This document shows positions 34,448-43,100 of a stretch of DNA of 47,463 bases, in pieces. This stretch comes from Candidatus Methylomirabilota bacterium (GTDB lineage: Bacteria > Methylomirabilota > Methylomirabilia > Rokubacteriales > CSP1-6). A program made the position numbers and the translations under genes. Positions within the stretch are counted from its first letter, which is position 1. Each line of letters starts with the position of its first letter. The notes beneath the pieces are model-generated. The model was not told where the DNA came from, did not search any database, and worked only from the letters and a program-made list of their open reading frames with translations. The stretch is taken from positions 1 to 47,463 of the forward strand of contig DASYTI010000024.1 of the NCBI GenBank assembly GCA_036002485.1, given 5' to 3'.

Positions 34448-35851
34448 CTAGCCCAGCGCGGGGCGCTGGTGATGCCAGGAGGCGGCCTCCTGGTAGGCGT
34501 GCCCCACGCGAAGCAGCAGGGCCTCGTCGAAGGGCCGCCCTACGAGCTGGAAGGCGAGCGGCAGCCCTGCCTTCGAGAGGCCGCACGGCACCGACAGGGC
34601 GGGCAGCCCATAGGCATTGAAGGGCCGCGTGAGGCGCGAGAAGGCCGCCGCGCGCGTATTGAACTCATCGGCCGTCAGGGCCTTGAGGGGTTCGCGCGCC
34701 GGGGCAGGCTCGGGGATCGTCGGGGTCAGCAGCACGTCGACCTCGCCGAACACGTCGCGGATGAAGCCGCGCGTGAGGCGCGCGCGCAGGCGGAGGGCCT
34801 GCAGGTAGTCATAGGCCGAGATGCCAAAGCCCACCTCGAGGCGCGCCCGCACCATGGGTTGCAGCTCGTGCGGCCGCTCCCGGGCGATGCGCGCGTGCAG
34901 AGTGGAGGCCTCCGAGCGCGTGATCAGCATGGCGATGTCCAGGATGGTCTGCGGATCGGGCAGCTTCACCTCGGACACATGCGCCCCCAGCTCTTCGAGC
35001 AGGCGCCCCGTTTGGCGCACGCCCACGGCGATCTCGGCATCCACGCCCTGGAAGAAATAGTTCTCGGGCACCCCGACGCGCAGCCCCGCCACGCCGTCGT
35101 CAAGACGCGCCAGATAGTCCGGCACGGCGTGGCGGCTCGAGGTCTCATCGGCGCGATCGCGCCCGGCGATCACCTGGAGCAGGATGGCCACGTCGCGCGC
35201 CGTCCACGCCATGGGCCCGATATGGTCCATGGACCAGGACAGCGGCATGGCCCCCGCGCGGCTCACGCGGCCATAGGTCGGCTTGAGGCCGACGATGCCG
35301 CAGCAGGCCGCGGGCAGGCGGATGGAGCCGCCCGTGTCGGTGCCCAGCGCCCCCAGGAAGAAGCCCGCGGCCACCCCCGCCCCCGAGCCGCTGGACGAGC
35401 CGCCGGCGCAATGCCCCGCCCGCCAGGGATTGTCCACGTCGCCGTGATGGGCGTTGTCGCCATAGGGGCCCATGGCCAGCTCGGTCATGTTGAGCTTGCC
35501 CAGGCTGATGGCGCCGGCATCGAGCAGACGCCGGGCCGCCGTGCACTCCTGCGGCGAGCTGAAGTACTCGGCCGTCTTAGTGCCGCAGGAGGTCGGCAGG
35601 CCTTTCAGATGGCAGAGATCCTTGAAGGCCACCGGCACCCCGTGCAGCGGCCCGCGCCAGCGCCCCGCCGCGCCATCGGCCTCGAGCGTGTGTGCCGCGC
35701 CGAGGGCCCCGGACTCATCCAGGCGGATGAAGGCCCGCATCCGCGTGTCGAGCCGTCGCACGCGATCCAGACAGCTTCCCACCGCCTCGACGGGCGACAT
35801 GCGCCGCGTGCGGATGGCCGCGGCAATGGTGACGAGGCTGCGCTCACTCAT
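34448..35851 (-). CDS. Amidase (amidase signature family)
   Basis: 467 residues. The Ser-cisSer-Lys triad is visible: Lys77 (VAFKDLC), the cis-Ser in the loop AGGSSSGSGAG (about 149-159) and nucleophile Ser176 (GTDTGGSIRLP). Hydrolyses amide bonds of small molecules; the substrate is unknown. Start at 35851 (MSERSLV) is preferred over 35911, which would extend across the small upstream gene. It overlaps that small gene by 8 bp, which suggests a functional pairing like GatC/GatA or AtzG/AtzE. Confidence 0.9.
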   Translation of the reverse strand: MSERSLVTIAAAIRTRRMSPVEAVGSCLDRVRRLDTRMRAFIRLDESGALGAAHTLEADGAAGRWRGPLHGVPVAFKDLCHLKGLPTSCGTKTAEYFSSPQECTAARRLLDAGAISLGKLNMTELAMGPYGDNAHHGDVDNPWRAGHCAGGSSSGSGAGVAAGFFLGALGTDTGGSIRLPAACCGIVGLKPTYGRVSRAGAMPLSWSMDHIGPMAWTARDVAILLQVIAGRDRADETSSRHAVPDYLARLDDGVAGLRVGVPENYFFQGVDAEIAVGVRQTGRLLEELGAHVSEVKLPDPQTILDIAMLITRSEASTLHARIARERPHELQPMVRARLEVGFGISAYDYLQALRLRARLTRGFIRDVFGEVDVLLTPTIPEPAPAREPLKALTADEFNTRAAAFSRLTRPFNAYGLPALSVPCGLSKAGLPLAFQLVGRPFDEALLLRVGHAYQEAASWHHQRPALG

Positions 35852-35990
35852 CGCCGGTCTTGGGGGCGCCCTCTTCCAGCGCGGCCTCGAAGCCGGCCGG
35901 CTCCTCGGCAAGCGCCAGCTCGCCCGCCAGCCGCTCGATGATGCCGGCCAGGTGCGCCAGCTCGGCCTGCCGGGGCTGCCGCTCGCTCAT
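35844..35990 (-). CDS. Tiny protein encoded immediately upstream of the amidase
   Basis: 48 residues, too small to be called automatically in this frame. ATG at 35990 is preceded by a good GGAGGATCCTCG ribosome-binding context, and the gene overlaps the amidase start by 8 bp. It is predicted to be helical and acidic (RQAELAHLAGIIERLAGELALAEEPAGFEAALEE). Small helical subunits of this size (GatC-like, AtzG/DUF4089-like) partner with amidases, but similarity here is too weak to assign a family. The 220-bp gap upstream (35991-36210) separates it from the divergent gene and shows no further feature. Confidence 0.55.
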   Translation of the reverse strand: MSERQPRQAELAHLAGIIERLAGELALAEEPAGFEAALEEGAPKTGDE

Positions 35991-36210
35991 CGAGGATCCT
36001 CCGAGGCCCAGCCCCTGGGCGTAGATGCGAGGCCAAGCCGGGGCGAACCTAACACGCCGCGCAATCGAGGCGCAACCAGGCAGCCCTGCGCGATGGCGAT
36101 GTGCTAGCCTTGGCCCGAACAGAGCGCCGGCGCCGGTGACGCGGCCGGGTGTCGGCGAGGTTCGACCACGAGACGCACGAGAGGTGGCCGAGGGTGAGGA
36201 AGCCTCGCAG

Positions 36211-36642
36211 ATGACGCGCGACGAGTGGCTGGTCCTCGCCATCGCCGCCGCCGATGATCCCGGCATCGCCCCCATCCAGTTGCAGCAGAGCCTGTTCCTC
36301 TTCAATCTGAAGCGCGAGAAAGACTCCGGCCCCGACTTCTACGAGTTCGAGCCGCACAACTATGGCTCCGCCGCCAAAGAGGCCGAGGGCCCATTCTCCC
36401 AGGAGCTCTACGCCGACCTGGACGCCCTGGTCGACGAAGGGCTGGTCAGCAAGACCTGGCAGCCCGGCGAGGCCTGCTCGCTCTTCCGCCCCACCGAGAT
36501 CGGGCACGCCTGGGTCAAGGACCTGCGCCGCCAGGCCAAGAAGGACGCCCTGTCCTATCTGGAAGAGGCCGTGGCCTGGGTGGGGCAGCAGAGCGCCTAC
36601 GAGTCCGTGCACAAGACGGCGACCATCCGCATCATCGGCTGA
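36211..36642 (+). CDS. SocA/Panacea-like (DUF4065-like) hypothetical protein
   Basis: 143 residues. QLQQSLFLFNLKREKDSGPDFYEFEPHNYG then PFSQELYADLDALVDEGLVSKTW follows the pattern of Panacea-domain proteins (hydrophobic helix, Y-F-x-x-YGPFS, then D-L-x-L). In toxin-antitoxin systems this domain often forms the antitoxin; other members stand alone. Here SAAKEAE appears inserted between YG and PFS. ATG at 36211 follows GAGGAAG. No toxin gene is adjacent. The assignment is moderate. Confidence 0.6.
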   Translation: MTRDEWLVLAIAAADDPGIAPIQLQQSLFLFNLKREKDSGPDFYEFEPHNYGSAAKEAEGPFSQELYADLDALVDEGLVSKTWQPGEACSLFRPTEIGHAWVKDLRRQAKKDALSYLEEAVAWVGQQSAYESVHKTATIRIIG

Positions 36643-36676
36643 CGTCCCGCGCCGGGTAGCAGTCTGGCTCGCCACA

Positions 36677-38002
36677 CTATCGTTCGCGCAGACTCTCCCG
36701 AGCGTGGCGAATCAGCGGACTCAGGAAGAATTCGATGAGCCGGCGCTGTCCCGTCTTGATCTCGACGCTCACGGACATTCCGGCCAGCAGGGGCGTCGCC
36801 GGCCCATCCACAACGATGGCAGACCGATCCAGGCTGGCCCGGGCCGCGTAGACGAGCCCGACCTTGTCCACCTGCACGGCGTCCCGGGAAACGACGAGAA
36901 TCCTTCCCGGCACAGTTCCGTATGTTGTGAAGGGAAAGGTGTCGATCTTGACCTCTACCGGCTGGCCGGAGCTGACGAAGCCCACGTCCTTGTTCTCGAT
37001 CCATGCTTCTACCTCGAGGGGATGGTCGTGCGGCACGATCACCATCAGCTGTTGCGCCGGCGTGACCACTCCGCCGACGGTATGCACGGCCATCTGCTGA
37101 ATCACGCCAGCGATAGGTGAAGCAAGTCGCTGGATGGCCGTTCGTTGGGAAGCCTTGACGAGCTCCTGGGCGAGCGACGTTGCCCGTGTCTCCCATTCGG
37201 TCAATTCGGTCAAATGAGTACGCCTGAACTCAGCCTCGAGCGTGGCCTTTTGCTGGTGCGCTTCGGCCAAGGCCGCCTCGTCCTGAACCAGCCGCTCCCT
37301 TTGCATGGCCAGCGACTGGACCCGCGTGACTCGCTGCTCTTCGATCTCGAGATACTGCATCCGGGCGACAAAGCCGCCTTGCAGGAGCTTCTTGAAGGCC
37401 TCGGCACGCTCAGTCAGCATGGGTACGGTGGTTTCAAGTCGCTGCACGTCAGCTTGCGTCGCGGCCATGGCGGCCTCGCGCTGCTCGACGGCCAGTTGGG
37501 CCGCCTCGAGCCGGCTCTCGTGCTCACGTCGCTGGTCTTGCAGGAGCTGCCCCTGGAGCGTCGCAAAAGCCGGGTGGACATCCACTGGCGCTTCGAAGGG
37601 TCCTCCCGCCAAGAGCGCACGTAGTCGCGTCGCCTGCGCTCGGGCGGCGGAATACTCCCGGGTCACCCGTTCCTGTTCGGCGCGGCTGGCCGTCGGATCG
37701 AGCTCGATCAAGACCTGCCCTTGGCCGACGTCCTGCCCATCGCGCACGTGAATGACCCGGACGATCCCCGCATCGAGAGGCTGGATGATCTTGGAATGGC
37801 CGCTCGGGATCAGCTTCCCGCGAGCCACCGCGACCACGTCAATCCTGCCGACGACGGCCCACCCAATCGCCGTCGAGAACACAAGGACAATGACCCACAT
37901 CACCGTCCGGCCGATCGGCGATGGAGGAGATTGCTGAATCTCCAGGGCCGCGGGCAAGAATTCGCTTTCTCGTCGGCGCGGCGCCGGGCGGCGTTCCCTC
38001 AC
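36677..38002 (-). CDS. hlyD: HlyD-family type I secretion adaptor
   Basis: 441 residues from a GTG that overlaps the ABC gene's stop (GTGA). A cytoplasmic start (ESEFLPAALEIQQSPPSP) leads into one membrane helix (about 33-50) and a periplasmic lipoyl-like/coiled-coil structure: GKLIPSGHSKIIQPLDAGIVRVIHVRDGQDVGQGQVLIELDP, a long coiled coil (about 110-330), and the barrel domain with GGVVTPAQQLMVIVP. It bridges the inner-membrane ABC exporter to an outer-membrane TolC-like channel. No TolC gene lies in the window. It is last in the WD40-RTX-T1SS operon. Confidence 0.94.
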   Translation of the reverse strand: MRERRPAPRRRESEFLPAALEIQQSPPSPIGRTVMWVIVLVFSTAIGWAVVGRIDVVAVARGKLIPSGHSKIIQPLDAGIVRVIHVRDGQDVGQGQVLIELDPTASRAEQERVTREYSAARAQATRLRALLAGGPFEAPVDVHPAFATLQGQLLQDQRREHESRLEAAQLAVEQREAAMAATQADVQRLETTVPMLTERAEAFKKLLQGGFVARMQYLEIEEQRVTRVQSLAMQRERLVQDEAALAEAHQQKATLEAEFRRTHLTELTEWETRATSLAQELVKASQRTAIQRLASPIAGVIQQMAVHTVGGVVTPAQQLMVIVPHDHPLEVEAWIENKDVGFVSSGQPVEVKIDTFPFTTYGTVPGRILVVSRDAVQVDKVGLVYAARASLDRSAIVVDGPATPLLAGMSVSVEIKTGQRRLIEFFLSPLIRHARESLRER

Positions 38003-40179
38003 ACGGAAACAGCCAGGACTTCGCGCCCGCTCTGGAGACCATGAAGATGGGCATAGGAGCCACCCAGCCTGATCAGCTCGTCGTGATTGCCTTCCTCGAC
38101 GATGGTGCCCTGATCGATGACCACGATTCGGTCTGCTCTCCGCACCGTGCCCAGGCGGTGGGCGATGAGGAAAACGGTCCGGCCCGCACACATCTCGCTC
38201 AAGTTCTGCTGGATGATCCGCTCTGATTCATAGTCGAGGGCGCTCGTGGCCTCATCGAAGACGAGGATTCGCGGATCGACGACGAGCGCGCGAGCGATCG
38301 CGATGCGCTGCCGCTGGCCCCCCGACAGCGAGCAGCCGTGCTCTCCGACTACGGTGTCGTAGCCCTCGGGCAGGGTCAGGATGAAGTCGTGGGCCCCTGC
38401 GAGTTGGGCGGCCCGGACGATGGACTCAAAGGGTCGGCCGGGATCGGCCAGGGCGATATTTTCCCGAACAGAGCGGTTGAACAGAAAGTTCTCCTGAAGC
38501 ACGACGCCCACCTGGCGACGTAGCCACGTCGGGTCGATCTGGGCGACGTCTATGCCGTCGATGAGGACCCGGCCGCTCTCCGGCACGTACAGCCTTTGGA
38601 TGAGCTTGGCGATGGTGCTCTTACCTGAGCCCGACCGACCCACGATTCCCATGACCGTGCCGGGCGTCGCCACGAACGAGACTCGGCGGAGAGCCTCCGG
38701 GCGGTCCGGGCGATAGCGAAAGGTGACGCTCTCGAAGGTGACCTGACCGTTCAAGACCCAGGCTGCCATGTCCGGAGATCGGTGGCGCGGCTCGGCGGGC
38801 GCGTTCAGCACATCCGCCAAACGGTGAATCGAGATTCCCGCCTGCTGAAATTCCTGCCACAGCTGGACCAAGCGCAACACAGGTCCGGTCACCCGCCCCG
38901 CGAGCATATTGAAAGCTATCAGCTCTCCCACCGTCAGCTCACCGCGCATCACGAGATGGGCCCCCGTCCAGAGAATGGCGATCAGCGAGACCTTGTTGAG
39001 AAACGACCCCGCCTGCCCCGCCACGTTGCCGAGGCTGACCGCGCTCAGGCTTGCTCTCACATAGGCCGCGAGCTGTTCCTCCCATCGGCGCTGCATCTGT
39101 GGCTCGACGGACAGGGCCTTGACGGTTTGGATCCCGTTCACGGACTCAACAAGGAAGGCGTAGTTCTCGGCTCCTCGATCGAAGCGCTCGTTGAGCCGCG
39201 CGCGAAAGACGGGCGTGGCCACCGCGAAGAGAATCGCGTAGCCGGGCAGCAACCCGATCACGATCCACGTCAGATATGGACTGTAGAAGAACATGACGCC
39301 CAGAAAAATCCCGGTGAAGAGAACGTCGACGAGGAGGGTGACGGTGGAGCTCGTGAGAAACTGGCGGATGTTTTCCAGCTCGCGAACCCTGGCCACGGTG
39401 TCCCCGACGCGGCGCGCCTCGAAATACGCGAGGGGAAGGGCAAGCAGATGGCGAAAGAGCCGAGCCCCTAGCTCGACGTCGATGCGGCTCGACGTGTGAT
39501 ACAGGACATAGGCTCGGAGCCCGCCCAGGAGCGCTTCGAAAACCGTCAACGCCAGCATGCCCACGGACAGCACATGCAGGGTGGTTGGAGCGTTGTGGAC
39601 GAGCACCTTGTCGATGACCACCTGGGTGAAGAGCGGCGCCAGCAAAGCGAAGATTTGGAGGAAGAACGAGGCAATCAGGACCTCACCGAGGAAGCGTCGG
39701 TAGCGCGCGAGGGCGGGAATGAACCAGGTAAAGCCGAACCCCCGGTCCGACGAAGGGTCCATGGCGCGGCGGGCGACGAGAATCAGGTGACCCGTCCACG
39801 ATTGCTCAAAGGTCTCGCGCCGTCGAAGCGAAGGCGCGGGCTCCCGCGGGTCCTGGAGCACGACCTGCTCGCCCTCGACTCGCGCCAGCACGACGTAGTG
39901 CCCGTCCCTTGATACGGCTATGGCGGGGAGCGGGGTCGCCTCGAGCCGCTCCCAGCTGCTCGAGAGACGCGCGGCCTTGAGCCCCAAGGACTTGGCACCG
40001 CGGAGGATTTCCGTGTCGCCAAACAGCGTGGCCGGCGCGCCGAAAAGGTGCTTGAGGTGATTCGCGTCAGCGGGCAGACCCAGGTAGCGAGCCAGCAGGA
40101 CCAGGCACATGAGGCCGGTGTCCAGTTCTGCGGGCGAGCCGTCTCCCGCAGACACTTCATGCTTTCGCTGCTCGCCCAC
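37999..40179 (-). CDS. Type I secretion ABC transporter (HlyB-like, degenerate C39 domain)
   Basis: 726 residues from a GTG. Residues 1-135 resemble a C39 peptidase: the catalytic Cys position is Thr21 (LDTGLMC) while His94 and Asp110 remain. So it is a non-cleaving C39-like domain of the sort that binds RTX substrates. A six-helix ABC membrane domain (about 150-430) follows. The ATPase has Walker [10 protein letters not shown] (514-522), LSGGQ (618-622), Walker B ILVFDE (638-643) and the H-loop His674. It begins 10 bp after the RTX gene. It likely exports that protein without processing, in complex with the HlyD adaptor. Confidence 0.95.
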   Translation of the reverse strand: MGEQRKHEVSAGDGSPAELDTGLMCLVLLARYLGLPADANHLKHLFGAPATLFGDTEILRGAKSLGLKAARLSSSWERLEATPLPAIAVSRDGHYVVLARVEGEQVVLQDPREPAPSLRRRETFEQSWTGHLILVARRAMDPSSDRGFGFTWFIPALARYRRFLGEVLIASFFLQIFALLAPLFTQVVIDKVLVHNAPTTLHVLSVGMLALTVFEALLGGLRAYVLYHTSSRIDVELGARLFRHLLALPLAYFEARRVGDTVARVRELENIRQFLTSSTVTLLVDVLFTGIFLGVMFFYSPYLTWIVIGLLPGYAILFAVATPVFRARLNERFDRGAENYAFLVESVNGIQTVKALSVEPQMQRRWEEQLAAYVRASLSAVSLGNVAGQAGSFLNKVSLIAILWTGAHLVMRGELTVGELIAFNMLAGRVTGPVLRLVQLWQEFQQAGISIHRLADVLNAPAEPRHRSPDMAAWVLNGQVTFESVTFRYRPDRPEALRRVSFVATPGTVMGIVGRSGSGKSTIAKLIQRLYVPESGRVLIDGIDVAQIDPTWLRRQVGVVLQENFLFNRSVRENIALADPGRPFESIVRAAQLAGAHDFILTLPEGYDTVVGEHGCSLSGGQRQRIAIARALVVDPRILVFDEATSALDYESERIIQQNLSEMCAGRTVFLIAHRLGTVRRADRIVVIDQGTIVEEGNHDELIRLGGSYAHLHGLQSGREVLAVSV

Positions 40180-40189
40180 GTCCCGTCGC

Positions 40190-43100
40190 CTAGGACGGGC
40201 GTTGCCAGTAGCCGACCAGAACCGTCTGGACGTCCTCGGGCCGCTGGTCGATAGCCTGGTCCCAAGTAAGGCCCGTGTTGTCGCTATAGCTCGCCATGGC
40301 TTGAATCAGCAGGTCTACCTGGTTGCTGAGCAGCTTGCTCCCGTCCCCTGCTTGGATCACCTCCGTCTGGCAGGCACCACCGTTGTACCAGCCTTGCACG
40401 GTGGCCCTGTCCGCCGACCCGTGAAGCGCGAGAGCCAGGCTACTGCCGGCCCGGCTCAGAACGAGGTCCAGTGGCCGCACGGGTCCGCCGAAGAGGAGCC
40501 TGTCATTGTTTCCGGCGGCGGAGTCATTCTCAGCGACGGTGTCCTGGCCCCAGCCAGGCTTGAAGACGTAGGTATCGTTTCCCGCGCCCCCGGCCAGGAT
40601 ATTGGCCGCGCTATTGCCGGTCAGGACATTGTCGAGCGCGTTGCCATTGCCGTTGATCATGGCGCTCCCGACCAGCATCAGGTTCTCGATGTTGGCGGGC
40701 AGCGCGTAAGTCACCGAGCTCAGGACGGTGTCCGTCCCTTTGCCGGAGGATTCGACGGCGACGTCGGCAGGATTGTCCACGAGATACGTATCGTCGCCGG
40801 CCTCGCCGTACATGGTATCGGCACCGGGGCCACCGTCCAGCTGATCGTCGCCGGCCCGGCCAAAGATGGTGTCATTTCCGCCCAACCCAACGAGAGTGTC
40901 GGCCGTGGCGTAGCCGACCAGCGAGTCGGCCCCGGGCGTGCCCGTCAGTACGTTGAGCTTGATCGCCGCCGCGTCCCACACCGTTCCATCCGCGAAGCGG
41001 ATCTGCTCCACCCGGTTGTCGGCGAGATCCTGCCAGAACCAGTAGTAGACCGTGAGCTGATCGGTCGTGCCGTTGATCCGCAGCACGAGATGATCGCCAT
41101 TGCGAGAGAGGGCGACGTCGATCGGCAAGACTCCCGCCGCCATCTGGATGGTGTCCGCCACTCCCGCCGTCGAGTCCGCGTCCTGGATGGTGTCCTGGCC
41201 GCTGCCGCGGCCAAACAGATAGGTGTCGCCACTGAGCCCGCCATCCATCGAGTCGTTGCCGGCACCGCCGTCCAGCGTGTCCGTTCCCGCGCCGCCATTG
41301 AGATAGTCGTCGCCGGGGCCGCCCAGCAGCGTGTCATTGCCCGTTTCGCCATAGAGCCGGTCCGCCCCGTCGCCACCCCTCAGCATGTCATCATCGGCCC
41401 GGCCGAAGACGGTGTCATTGCCGGCCAGACCATCAAGGGTGTCGGCCGTGGCATAGCCGGTCAACGTGTCAGCCCCAGGCGTCCCCGTCACCACCTTCGC
41501 CTTGATCGTGGGCGTATCCCACACCGTTCCGTCGGCAAAGCGGACCTGCTCGACCTGGTTGTCGGGCAGATCCTGCCAGAACCAGTTGTAAACGGTGAGC
41601 TGATCGCTCGTGCCATTGATCGAGAGGACGAGATGATCGCCGTCGCGCTTGACGGCGACGTCACTCGGCCTCAGATCAGATGCGAGCTGGATGGCGTCGA
41701 TCACTCCCGGCATCGTGTCCGCATCCTGAATCGTGTCCTGTCCGCTCCCACGGCCGAAGAGATAGGTATCGGGCCCACGGCCACCATTCATCGAATCATT
41801 GTCGGCTCCACCATCGAGCCGATCCGCACCGGTACCGCCATCGAGATAGTCGTCCCCGACCTCTCCACTGAGGGCATCGTCGTCGGACCCACCGTAGAGC
41901 TGGTCGTTTCCGGCGCCGCCCCGCAGGCTGTCGTCCCCCGCCTCCCCGTCGAGGCGATCCGCCCCGGGACCACCATCGAGTGTGTCGTTACCCCCTCGGC
42001 CCGAAATGACGTCGTTGCCCCCGAGACCGCTGATGCTGTCGGGCGTCTCGTAACCGATCAAGGTGTCCGGCCCACCCGTCCCCTGGATCAGGATGTTCTT
42101 GACCTGGAGGAGGTCCCACACGGTGCCGTCGGCGAACACAATCGCTTCCATTTCGTTGGCGGGGCTGAATTGTCCGAACGCGTAGTAGACCGTCAGCTGA
42201 TCCGTGGTTCCCTTGATGCCAAGTACGAGATGATCGCCCTCGCGTCGGACGGCAATATCGCTCGGCGCGATGCCCGCCCCCAGGCGGATGACATCGGATG
42301 CCCCGGTGATATCCCCATTCTCCTGAATGGAGTCCTGCCCGCTGCCGCGACCAAAGAGGTAGACATCGTTACCCTGATGGCCTTGCATGCTGTCGGAGCC
42401 TGGTCCCCCATCCAGGAGATCCGCCCCGGGTCCGCCGGTGAGCACGTCGGTCCCGTCGCCACCGCGCAGCACGTCATCCCCGGCGCCCCCGCCCAGCTGG
42501 TCATTGCCCGCTCCCCCGAGCAGCGCATCGTCGCCGGCCTCCCCGAACAGGAGATCGTCCCCGTCGCCGCCTTCCAGCCGATCAGCTCCGTTACCGCCGT
42601 ACAATTGATCGCTGCCGACGCCACCCACGACGACGTCATCGCCGTCTTGGCCCCACAGCGTGTCGGCCCCTTCATCGCCATACAGCGCGTCGGGGCCCTC
42701 AGCGCCTCTCAGCACGTCATTGCCGGTCCCGCCACGCAGCGCGTCGTCGCTCAGTGTCCCTGACAGCACATCGGGGCCGCTCGTGCCGAGGATGAAATTG
42801 CTCCGGAGCGAGTCGAACACCCATCCGAGCGAGGGATCCTGCGACACGAAGGCGTCGCGGAACGACCAGTAGTCAAGCATGCCCTCGGTTGCAAACGTGC
42901 GCAGCCCGCGCGCGAACTCGGCCAGATCTGCCTGGGCGGCAACAGCATCGACGACGAGCCGGTGCTGAAGCTCGGCCGTGACGGCACTGAGGTCAGCCTT
43001 CAATCCCCTCGTCTCGTCCCAGATGAAGCCGATGCGATCATAGAGGTCAGCCAGATGCGTCTGGGCCATGAGCCCTGCGTGTACGAGGCCCTTCAGATTC

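Noticed and set aside
40970-42700. Regular spacing resembling a CRISPR or minisatellite array
   Set aside because: Spacing and sequence are explained by in-frame RTX nonapeptides and modules of a coding gene; no constant direct repeat with unique spacers.
40109-42763. 884-codon plus-strand frame opposite the RTX gene
   Set aside because: A mirror of the repetitive RTX coding sequence; low-complexity Val/Ile/Pro periodicity and no real domain.
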